64,000 nt of DNA, from NCBI GenBank assembly GCA_029379225.1, contig JAQYWR010000022.1, forward strand, positions 1 through 64,000. The letters run 5' to 3'. The notes below the pieces were generated by a model. That model was not told where the DNA came from and did not search any database. It worked only from the letters and a program-made list of their open reading frames with translations. The position numbers and the translations under genes are program-made. Position 1 is the stretch's first letter. Each line of letters opens with the position of its first letter. Positions 35,990 to 44,800 of the stretch are shown piece by piece. The stretch comes from Nostoc sp. S4 (GTDB lineage: Bacteria; Cyanobacteriota; Cyanobacteriia; Cyanobacteriales; Nostocaceae).

Positions 35990-37010
35990 TTTTATTTTCT
36001 AATCTTTTTTCAACTACCCAGTTGTTTAGTAAGATTTCACTCTCTTTATTTTTTATTTCACACTGGGAAGTAATACTGGAGAGCAAGGTAGGCAAAATCA
36101 AGATTATAGCAATTTTTAATAATAGTTTTAAGCTAAAATATATATTCTGATATTTTGAAGAATCATTCAGAAAATACTTCCAGAGAAATTTAGCTGCAGT
36201 TAAACCTTTTTGTCGATTTAATGGCTTTTGTAGCGCTTTGCAAGTGAGATACTTGTATAAATTTGCAATGCTTGTGTTCCAACTTTGATTAAATGCTGAA
36301 GGTCTTTCTTGATATGCTCTCTTAAGTAGTTGCAAGCATGCTCTTTCCTGCCTGACAAGATTGGATGAAACTGAATTAGCACTAATTCGGTATAATATTT
36401 GTACAGATGGTACACATATAAAATTAAATTTAGATGCTAATCGTAGCCACATATCCCAATCTTGGGCCGCTGTTAGAGATTCATCAAAGCCGCCTAATGT
36501 AATTAAAGCTTTTCTACAAATTAAAGGATTAGAGCCATTCTCTAGAAAGTTACTTATCAATAAATTTTCATAAATATCTCCATTTACATTAATACGCTTT
36601 CCAGAAAGGACAAATTCTCCATTTGCATTAATATAATCAGTCCAACTATAGGCAACTTTAGCAGTCAAATTTTCTTGCAGAGCTTTTAATTGAGATTCTA
36701 GTTTTTCAGGTGTCCAAATATCATCAGCATCTAAGAAACTAACAAATTCTCCAACTGCAATATTTAGTCCTCTATTACGACTAACATTTCCACCAGCGTT
36801 TGCATAAGAAAATACTTTGATTCGTGGGTCTTGAATTTCTTTAACAATCTTTAAAGTTGAGTCTTGTGAACCGTCATTAATTACAATTAATTCTAAATCA
36901 GTAAAAGTTTGATTTAAAACAGAATTAATTGTATAACTAATAGTACTTTCACTATTGTATGCAGGTATGATTACAGAAACTTTGGGTAATTTATAACTAA
37001 AATTAATCAT
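35955..37010 (-). CDS. Family 2 glycosyltransferase of the hps operon
   Basis: A 351-residue GT-A fold enzyme starting with KVSVIIPAYNSESTISYTIN. It has the nucleotide-sugar DDDIW-type site as FLDADDIWTPEKLESQ (DXD) and a downstream AAQDWDMWLRL acceptor-site motif. It lacks membrane segments except a hydrophobic patch near 300-315. The gene starts one base after the end of the next upstream glycosyltransferase and overlaps the last pseudopilin gene. Within the hps cluster it should add sugars to the hormogonium polysaccharide. By position it would correspond to hpsF or hpsG, but I do not assign a letter. Confidence 0.88.
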   Translation of the reverse strand: MINFSYKLPKVSVIIPAYNSESTISYTINSVLNQTFTDLELIVINDGSQDSTLKIVKEIQDPRIKVFSYANAGGNVSRNRGLNIAVGEFVSFLDADDIWTPEKLESQLKALQENLTAKVAYSWTDYINANGEFVLSGKRINVNGDIYENLLISNFLENGSNPLICRKALITLGGFDESLTAAQDWDMWLRLASKFNFICVPSVQILYRISANSVSSNLVRQERACLQLLKRAYQERPSAFNQSWNTSIANLYKYLTCKALQKPLNRQKGLTAAKFLWKYFLNDSSKYQNIYFSLKLLLKIAIILILPTLLSSITSQCEIKNKESEILLNNWVVEKRLENKNEYPGAFTVSS

Positions 37011-37011
37011 T

Positions 37012-38004
37012 TTATATGGCTACTTTATTTTTGAAAACTTTTCTCATATTACATTTAAAATAATAAAAAGGACTCATCATACTAGCCAAATAAAATTCTA
37101 TTTCAAATAGGATAATCAAATTACTTTTTAATTGTCCTTTATACTGGATTAAATATTGTAATACTCTACGTAAATTTCCTAAAACAGTTTTTATAAAGAT
37201 TATCGGCTTTTGCCAATTTTTAGTATTTATTAACCGTAATTGAAAAATACACAAGCCACAACCGCGTGCTAAATTTAGTAGATAATCTCTTTCAAATCGC
37301 CAATGTGGTATTTGATGGTAAGTATGCATGGTAGGGTTATACCAAATTTGCCAGCCTGCATAATGTATATGAAGTAATGGTTCATAGTCTTCACCTTGCA
37401 CCAAAATACCAGGGAGCTTTCCACTTAAAATAGGTCGTTCTGGTACATTCTCACACCATGCTTGTTTCCGAACAACAAGTGCTGCCCCAGGGGGAAGTCT
37501 TAAATTCTCTGCATCAAATAAATGTGGATTTGAACCATGTTCTCTGATAGCTAAAAAAGCTTGAATTTTTTCAAAATTTTCTGGCGGTTTTACTTCAAAC
37601 TCACCATGAATTTGTCCACTCCAAACACCTGCTTGAGGATATTGCAATCCAAAAGTATATGCTTCTGCTAACCAATCAGGTGCAGGTAAGTTATCATCAT
37701 CTAAAAATGCAATTAGTTCACCTCTAGCTTCACGTACTGCCTGTAGTCGTGCAAAGGCAGCTCCCTGTTCTCTTTCAAAGAAGTATCTTAAATGACAGTT
37801 TCCATTATATAGTTTTTGATAATTCTGGATTATTTCAAATGTGTTATCAGAACTATTATTATCGACAATAACAATTTCCCAATTAAGGTTTTCTACTCCT
37901 GTCTGAGTTAACAACCTATCCAAAATCTTAGGTAAGCGGGTTGCTCCGTTATAAGTAGGAATGGCTATAGTAATATCTAAATTTTCCATTTTGAATTCAT
38001 TCAT
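37012..38004 (-). CDS. Family 2 glycosyltransferase, HpsE-like paralog
   Basis: A glycosyltransferase of about 330 residues: DITIAIPTYNGATRLPKIL, IVDNNSSDNT, the metal site FLDDDNLPAPDW and a VQGEDYEPLLHI motif. It is about as long as the gene before it and similar along its whole length, so the two are a tandem duplication. I place the start at the ATG at 38004, just after the upstream stop at 38010; a longer frame to 38052 would overlap that gene by 43 bases and adds a basic leader not seen in the paralog. An ATG five codons further in (37989) is also possible. A C-terminal hydrophobic, basic tail may attach it to the membrane. Confidence 0.88.
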   Translation of the reverse strand: MNEFKMENLDITIAIPTYNGATRLPKILDRLLTQTGVENLNWEIVIVDNNSSDNTFEIIQNYQKLYNGNCHLRYFFEREQGAAFARLQAVREARGELIAFLDDDNLPAPDWLAEAYTFGLQYPQAGVWSGQIHGEFEVKPPENFEKIQAFLAIREHGSNPHLFDAENLRLPPGAALVVRKQAWCENVPERPILSGKLPGILVQGEDYEPLLHIHYAGWQIWYNPTMHTYHQIPHWRFERDYLLNLARGCGLCIFQLRLINTKNWQKPIIFIKTVLGNLRRVLQYLIQYKGQLKSNLIILFEIEFYLASMMSPFYYFKCNMRKVFKNKVAI

Positions 38005-38009
38005 AATAT

Positions 38010-38984
38010 TTAATACTTTGCTATTTTTTTTCTCAAATAACCATTTTTCCAAAGATAAAACGGACTTATTAAACTACTTAAAAAAAGTTGCATTTCGCAA
38101 GCAGCTACCAAATCCTGTTTTAACTTAGTTCGATATCTCAATAAATGAAAAGTAATTTTACGCAAATCGTTGAGCGTATAAGCCAAAAAAGCGATTGGTC
38201 TATACCAAGGTTGTATATTTACCATTCTAGTTACATAACGGCTAAGTCCAATTCCTTTAAAAAATGGAACTAAATAATCTTTTTGTAATCGTGAGCTTGG
38301 TATTTTGTGGTAAATTTCCATTTCTGGGTTATACCAAATTTCCCATCCTGCTTTTTGAATATAAGACAACATTTCTAAGTCTTCACTGGTAAGCATATTA
38401 CCTTTGACTCTACCAGTTAAAATAGACTTATCTGGTACACTTTCTAACCAAGCTTGTTTACAGATAACAAGTCCAGCAGAAGGAGGTAGTAATCTATTTT
38501 TTGGTTCATATAATAGAGGTAAATTTCCTCGTTCTGTAATTGCTAAGAATGGAGCGATTCGCTGAAAGTTTTTAGGTGGTTCTACTTCCCAGTCAGGGTG
38601 AATCTGGCTACCATAAGCTCCTGCTTTTGGATACTTTTGGGCAAAACTATAAGCTGCCGCTACCCAATTTTGTATTGGGTAATTATCATCATCTAAAAAA
38701 CCTATCAATTTCCCTTTAGCTTCTGCTACTGCCTTTTTTCGGGCATAAGCTGCACCTTGTTTGGCTTCAAAGCAATACTTTAAAGGGTAAGCACATTGCC
38801 AATTTACTTGATAGGTTTGAATAAGTTTAGCTGTATTATCAGTGCTGTTATTATCTACAACGATAATTTCCCAAGATAAATTTTCTGTCTGAAGTTGATT
38901 TTTTAGTCGCTCTAGTAGTTCAGGCAAGCGACTTTCACCGTTATAAGTTGGGATAGCTACAGTAAAATCTAAGCAATCAGTCAT
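38010..38984 (-). CDS. hpsE: Hormogonium polysaccharide glycosyltransferase HpsE
   Basis: A 324-residue family 2 glycosyltransferase beginning MTDCLDFTVAIPTYNGESRL, the usual HpsE start, with VVDNNSTDNT and the metal site FLDDDNYPIQNW, then LTSEDLEMLSYI. The hps locus was defined in Nostoc punctiforme as needed for gliding of hormogonia and secretion of their polysaccharide; that link is family knowledge. Here it follows the pseudopilin genes on the minus strand and is followed directly by its paralog. The C-terminal SPFYLWKNGYLRKKI is hydrophobic and basic, possibly membrane-attached. Confidence 0.85.
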   Translation of the reverse strand: MTDCLDFTVAIPTYNGESRLPELLERLKNQLQTENLSWEIIVVDNNSTDNTAKLIQTYQVNWQCAYPLKYCFEAKQGAAYARKKAVAEAKGKLIGFLDDDNYPIQNWVAAAYSFAQKYPKAGAYGSQIHPDWEVEPPKNFQRIAPFLAITERGNLPLLYEPKNRLLPPSAGLVICKQAWLESVPDKSILTGRVKGNMLTSEDLEMLSYIQKAGWEIWYNPEMEIYHKIPSSRLQKDYLVPFFKGIGLSRYVTRMVNIQPWYRPIAFLAYTLNDLRKITFHLLRYRTKLKQDLVAACEMQLFLSSLISPFYLWKNGYLRKKIAKY

Positions 38985-39157
38985 TTGGTAAAAGTTATAT
39001 TTTGATATTTGCTCAGCTAATGGCTAATTTGTTCTTAAATAATCAAGAAATCTATCAAACAATAAAACTGCACCTAATACTTCAATTTTGCTATCAATGT
39101 ACAGTTTTTTGTTCAGTATTATTTCGTATTTTTATAAATTTTTGCTATAAAAATTAC

Positions 39158-39871
39158 TCAATTACATTCAGAGTCTTTTCCTGTGACCATTGAACCTAAT
39201 AGAGTTTTCACAATAACACATCGTTGTACGCTACTAGGCGATGCAGAATTTGCAGCATTTGGCACAGCCACCACTATTTTTAACCCAGGTGGCTCTGTAC
39301 CTGCTGCCACTGTTCCAAAGTTATTTGGCAGAGTCAGAGTTCCCATATAATCAAAAGTAATTTTTGCTGATGTACTTAAAGGATAAGATACAGGAGAATT
39401 AGTAGTAGAATTAGCAATGTTCTCACCACTAAGATTTCCGCCTAGCAGTAATTTATTAGAATTGGCTCCTACATCTTTTCCCAAAGTGTTCCATGTACTA
39501 ATTCCAGCATCAGTACGATAAATAGCAACCTCTATATTTTGGGTTGTGGTATTTTTTTGAAAACTAACACTGTAGTTAAGTTTCTTCTTTTTTGCTTCGC
39601 GCTGTGCGTCTTGTAGTGCAACCAAAACAGCATCATTAACCTTATTTAACTGCTGCCGATTTACAAAAGTAACCCAACCAGGAGCTGCAATCGCTCCCAA
39701 AATTCCGATCATCAGCACTACTACAATTAATTCTATTAGGCTAAATCCGGTATCTTCTTGATTGTCGCAATCGCTATAGTGTTTATTTGCTAAATATTGC
39801 TGCTTTAATTCTGTTTTTTGCTTGTACAAATTAAAAAAAATTAAAATTCGAAAACTATGAATATTCTGCAT
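39158..39871 (-). CDS. Hps pseudopilin, GspH-like (probable HpsD)
   Basis: A 237-residue prepilin-like protein with an unusually long leader. The peptidase site TGFSLIELIVVVLMIGILG is near residue 42, followed by the hydrophobic helix and a beta-rich domain. The end RCVIVKTLLGSMVTGKDSECN matches the pattern of the last operon gene. It lies 38 bases after the GspJ-like gene. By order it corresponds to the third pseudopilin (hpsD) of the Nostoc locus, which I state with moderate confidence only. Minor pilins of this type sit in the inner membrane and prime a pilus-like or type II secretion-like fibre. Confidence 0.85.
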   Translation of the reverse strand: MQNIHSFRILIFFNLYKQKTELKQQYLANKHYSDCDNQEDTGFSLIELIVVVLMIGILGAIAAPGWVTFVNRQQLNKVNDAVLVALQDAQREAKKKKLNYSVSFQKNTTTQNIEVAIYRTDAGISTWNTLGKDVGANSNKLLLGGNLSGENIANSTTNSPVSYPLSTSAKITFDYMGTLTLPNNFGTVAAGTEPPGLKIVVAVPNAANSASPSSVQRCVIVKTLLGSMVTGKDSECN

Positions 39872-39909
39872 ACTATTCTAATTTTATTAATCTTTATTAA
39901 AGATAGAAG

Positions 39910-40872
39910 CTATTTCGTAAAGATGAAGCTGCGTCCTTGCACCTTAATATTTCCACTGGGAAAATAACTAGATTTGTTCTGGGCATAACGCACTTTGGTT
40001 TCATCATTTATTAAGCGAGCTTGTGCGTTACCTCTTAAATAAACTTCAACAGTACTTCTATTATCTCCATCAACTGACTTGACACAAGCATAGAAACCTG
40101 TTCTTGTAATAGTTCCTGGAAATTGTTGAAAGCCACTAGAGCAAGTTGCTGCTGGCGCTCCCTGTGTTGTTGTTGTTTGATCTATAAAATCAACTAGAAC
40201 CACGGGATTTTGATCGTAAGTTACCCCTGCTGCCAAACTATTTGTCCAACTATTCATTTTTGTTTGTAATGTTACGCCCTTTTGTGATAAATCAAAAGAC
40301 TTAAAACCTTTATCTGGACATTGGCTATATTTTTCACTAAATCCAGTACAAGTATTACCACTACTATTTATAACGCCATCTTTAATTTCCCATCTGGCAA
40401 TACGCGCAGCTTGAGACCAATTAGAATTACTGTCTTGAATTAAATAGTAAGCTACTAATGAATACACAAAAGAATCGTCTTTAAATTGAACCACACCCCC
40501 ACTATTTTTAGTTTCAACAGCGTCTTTGCTAAATTCTCGTTTCCAAAATATTAGAACTGGAACTCCATTTGTTACCGTAGGAATTTGGGAAATGATACCA
40601 GTAGAAGTTGTATCATCGTATATATATAGTGCTTGTTGGAGATCGCGAGTGATATAGTCAAGTGCTGTTTTAATTTCTTGCTCAGAGTTGGCTTTGGCTT
40701 GTTCCTGACGGTCAGTGTTTAAAATGCCGATCATAAAACCTAATAACGGCGTAATTACTAGGAATGCAACGATCATCGCCACTAGTAATTCAATGAGGGT
40801 GAAGCCACTGTTTTTGTTGTGCTTGTGAGAAGATTTTAGCTGAGTAGTTAACAGCCACCTCAGTATATTCAT
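39910..40872 (-). CDS. hpsC: Hps pseudopilin HpsC (GspJ/PulJ-like)
   Basis: A 320-residue prepilin-like protein with the peptidase site NSGFTLIELLVAMIVAFL near residue 22 and a long globular domain starting EQEIKTALDYITRDLQQALY, a GspJ/PulJ-type pattern. Two Cys pairs later (TCTGF...QCPD and TCSSG...YACV) may form disulfides in the periplasm. AAGGAG lies 13 bases before the ATG. It follows hpsB by 64 bases in the same direction. The hpsC name follows its order in the locus and its GspJ-like form. Confidence 0.82.
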   Translation of the reverse strand: MNILRWLLTTQLKSSHKHNKNSGFTLIELLVAMIVAFLVITPLLGFMIGILNTDRQEQAKANSEQEIKTALDYITRDLQQALYIYDDTTSTGIISQIPTVTNGVPVLIFWKREFSKDAVETKNSGGVVQFKDDSFVYSLVAYYLIQDSNSNWSQAARIARWEIKDGVINSSGNTCTGFSEKYSQCPDKGFKSFDLSQKGVTLQTKMNSWTNSLAAGVTYDQNPVVLVDFIDQTTTTQGAPAATCSSGFQQFPGTITRTGFYACVKSVDGDNRSTVEVYLRGNAQARLINDETKVRYAQNKSSYFPSGNIKVQGRSFIFTK

Positions 40873-40936
40873 TTTGTTATACTTTCTCCTTAGCGACGGA
40901 TACTGAGTAATGAAATCATTTATGTTCTTGGATTAA

Positions 40937-41581
40937 TTATTGACAACCACCAAGGCGACTACACAAAGCGCTATAGGAGCTTTGACCCCTAACAATTTCA
41001 GTTGTCATTTCTAATAGTGGTGCTTTGCGATCGCCCAGTCCCCCTGTGAATGTTGCTGCTTTTTTTCCACTGCTAGCGGCGGTTAGGGAACCAAACTGGG
41101 CATCTGAACGATACACCCGAATTCCCAAACGATAGCCTTGACCTTTATCAGGGTCACTACCTGAGACTGCTAGCCGAATAGCTTGAATGTAAAACAGATC
41201 GCTAGTACAGCCAGGATTAACAAGACTGCCATTTTTGTTAAAGCAATACAAACTACTGCTAGCAGTAGGAACTGCTGCACTACTGAGTAAATAGTCACTG
41301 GTTGAGGTGGATACTTTTCTAGTTGTATCAGCAGTTAATGTAACGGTGATTGTAGGGTCTGAGACGATTTTAGAATTAATACCGTTGACGAGGGCTTTAG
41401 CTGCTTCTGTTGCCAATTCTACCCTTCTAGCTTGCACACGAGTTGCAGTTGAGATAACTAGGACGGGTGCGATCGCTACCAGCAAAATGCTAACCACGAG
41501 GATGGCCACCAACGACTCAATGATTGTAAAACCAGACTCATTAAACTGGGCAGATGATTCTTGTTGTTGGTGTGGGTTCAT
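40937..41581 (-). CDS. hpsB: Hps pseudopilin HpsB
   Basis: A 214-residue prepilin-like protein. I chose the ATG at 41581 because GAGG lies eight bases upstream (GAGGAACTGACTATG) and the leader then is short (MNPHQQQESSAQFNESGF). The longer frame from 41623 has no such site. The peptidase site SGFTIIESLVAILVVSIL leads into the hydrophobic helix, then a small globular domain with RVQARRVELATEAAKAL. It is the first pseudopilin after hpsA, as in the Nostoc punctiforme hps locus. It probably acts in the inner membrane as a minor component of the secretion/gliding fibre. Confidence 0.82.
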   Translation of the reverse strand: MNPHQQQESSAQFNESGFTIIESLVAILVVSILLVAIAPVLVISTATRVQARRVELATEAAKALVNGINSKIVSDPTITVTLTADTTRKVSTSTSDYLLSSAAVPTASSSLYCFNKNGSLVNPGCTSDLFYIQAIRLAVSGSDPDKGQGYRLGIRVYRSDAQFGSLTAASSGKKAATFTGGLGDRKAPLLEMTTEIVRGQSSYSALCSRLGGCQ

Positions 41582-41864
41582 AGTCAGTTCCTCAATAGGG
41601 CTATGTCTTACAGCAATTTGCAAGCAAGTGTAATACGCTCGAATCGCGGGATTTGAAAAATCTTACTTATATCCCTTTGTCCTTTTGGGAGAGAGGCTTT
41701 GAATTTTCCCCCTTCCCTACTAGGGAAGGAGGTTAGAGGGTTAGGTTTTGCGTTTGTTTATTCCATGTAAAAAGCCAGGGGTGGAAAGAGGTAAGAAAGG
41801 ACTGGGGTTAGGTTTGTGAAAGTAGTTACCTGAAAAGTACTGTAAAAATTCTCATTGAGATACT

Positions 41865-44800
41865 TTAGGATGGTTGGAGTTTGCAGTTACTAGGACGTTC
41901 AGTTGCAGGTAGTGCAAATTTGAAACCAGTGCCAAAGAAGGTGTTGTCCGCAGTATCAAACCCATCCCCTGTTTGAGTTTGGACAGCACACAATAGAGTT
42001 TGCACCCAGAGGTCATCCCGACCGACTTCTCTGTAGTATTCATTGGGAGGATCTGTGGCTGGAATTACAAAACGCTGGGCAAACAAGTCAGGATTTTGCG
42101 CCAGTAACGCCACATCAAAACCCCAGTTACGGTTAGGAGCCATATAAAAAGGTGCTTCCCCAGCAGCACTAGTACTTATAGAAGTACTATCCGATCTGTA
42201 ACCAGGTGTTGTAGAATTTAAAGCTCTAATAAAGATACTATTAATATTGGCAGTAGAAGAAAGAAGAGAAGGGTTAGATGAGGTTGCAGCAATAGTTGTT
42301 GGCCCTGGTCTCACAAGAACTTGGAATGGTGCAGTAGCATAAATACTGCGTTTAAATTGGATGAATGAACCGTTGATATTGGCATTAATCCCATCCCAGT
42401 TTTCTAGGAAGCGGACAAAGTTATGCAAACCCCCATTAATTTCGTAGGTAGTTGGAGTTGTTGAACTCGCAGTTGGATTCACACGAGCAGGGGTATCACC
42501 AGCCGCAATTACTAAATTAAAAGTTGTTTGACTTGCCTGAGACAACCATCTAGTATTTTTAACGAGATTGGATAACGATCCTGCTAAGCTGGCATAATCT
42601 TGATCTTGAGGTGCTGCGGTTGTTACCTGTAATTGCAATACAGGTTCTAATAGTGGCTGGAAAGACGCATCTCTTATAAATGTCGTTGTGCTTCCAGGAA
42701 AATCTCTCAGCGAAGCAGCTGAAGCAGCTGGTACTTGAGGATACCTAAAGAAGAGACGACGAGTGTTGTCATATTTTATCTCGCCAGTATTAAACGCTGG
42801 TGGGGCAATAGAAGTACTTGTTGTGGTTGCAAACCACAGGGCATTATTTGCTGCTTCAGGTATACTACCATCACTAACTACTACTTGACTTCCTGATACT
42901 GTTCTTATACCAAGTGCAATGGGAGTAGTGGCAGAGAAAGTTATGGCAAGATTAGAAGCATCAACTAGCTGTCCAGAACTATTTCGTTTAAACGCAACCC
43001 TACGGGCAAATCTTTCAAAACCAGCCTTTGCGGGTCGAGCAGTAGTACCAGCTACTAATTGTCCAACTGCCGCATTTGCTGGAAGATTATAGGATTGTAT
43101 TCCTCTTTCACTACTAGCGATCGTATTGTTGTTGTCGCTATCGTAACCAATATACCAATCAGCTGCTCCACACTCTGAAACTGGTATCTTGAAGCATATC
43201 TCCATCACATACTCTGGGAAACTCCCTCGACGCTGAATGGGTGTAACAAAGTTGTTTAAGTAAGAACTGTTAAAGTTTACTGAGTCAGTAGAAGTGGGAG
43301 TACCTCCATAGTAGGAATCATCATTAGCCGCAGTGAAGAAATTAGATGAAGTCACGAAGTTGTTATTCCAGAAACCTACCTTCAGTCTTTTGAGTACAGT
43401 GTCGGCATCACTCCCTTGATTATTTCGCAAGTCGTAATCACCTTCATTGCGGAAACCTTCACGGAAGTTATCAGAAAGCAAGGTAACAGCATCAGCAATC
43501 ACTGATGCAGATCGCCACGTTTCGCCTGTTGTGCAATTTGGTAGTCTAGAGTCACTAGGACGACAAGCAAAGTCAGGATCGCGATCGGCGACAGCGCGAG
43601 TGTAAAATTTACTATCGTAACTACTATCACTGGGAGCAGGTAAAAGACCAGACCCTTTAAATTCCTGCTTGGTGTGTAGATTAAAATTGCCTTTAACATA
43701 GGCTGGCAGTTCAGTGACTAAAATTAAGCCTTTCTCTTCTGCTCTGTAATTGTTCTGGCGGCTCAAGTTACTACCATTAATCAACATAATGGCGTTGGGA
43801 CGGCGCTCAGGATCGAGCAAGTAATCACTAGCGCTGACATTTTCGCTAGTTGAGTTACTACGATCTTTTTGAGCATCATCACGAGAGGCATAGATAATGC
43901 CAGTATTAGGCAACAGATATTCGTTAGACCAAGTACCAGTGATTGAAGTTGTGCGAAGCAGATTTAAATCTATGACAGTGGCACGAATTTCTAAAGGCTG
44001 ACGCTGTTCAACTTCTAAATTGTAGTTTCCAGTTAATGCTGCACCTTTATCTATAGCTTTAATTTGTCTGGCATCAAGAAATGTAGTTTCCTTAATTGCA
44101 CCATCAGGAATAACGGTAGCATCCCGAGTCAGAGAGCCATCAGCAATTGCGATCGCACAAATAGTAGAGTCAATTGCTGATTGCTCAGAGAGAGTGAGTT
44201 TACTGGTTGTTGCTTTAGCTAGTGCTTGCCGTAGTAAAGGATTAACAAGGCGACCATTGGGAAATACCAAGTTAGCTTGATATTTCAAGCGATCTAGTAA
44301 AGTTACACTAGTGTTAGTCACATCATCAGCGTTAGATGCAACTGTAAAAAAACCATTGCTATTTACTGTCTGTCCTCTAGTTACACCAGCAGATGTAGTA
44401 GTGGGAGCTGTGTAAACAAGACCATTGTTAGATGCTGCTACTGTGGTTAAATCGCGCGGATTGTAGGTATTTGTAGTTGCTGTTGCCTGATTCGTAGGGT
44501 TGTAATAGCTACTTACGCAGGCTATAGGTGCTTGGTAATCGTCTGCTGTGGCCGCCAAAGGAGCATAGGAATCACTATTGTAGTGATAAACTGCTGTGGC
44601 ACGCATTACCAAATCACCACGTTTTGGCGTACCGTTAAGAGGATCGGTAGAATCAGGTACAACCATAGGCATAATATCAGGCCAGACTACCGTACCACCG
44701 CTTTCCTGTACGTCTGTTGTGCTTGGATCGTCAGGTATTGTTGTTGAGCGAGAAGGTAGTCCAGAATTTGTAGTTCTATATATTCCTGCGCCTGTAATGA

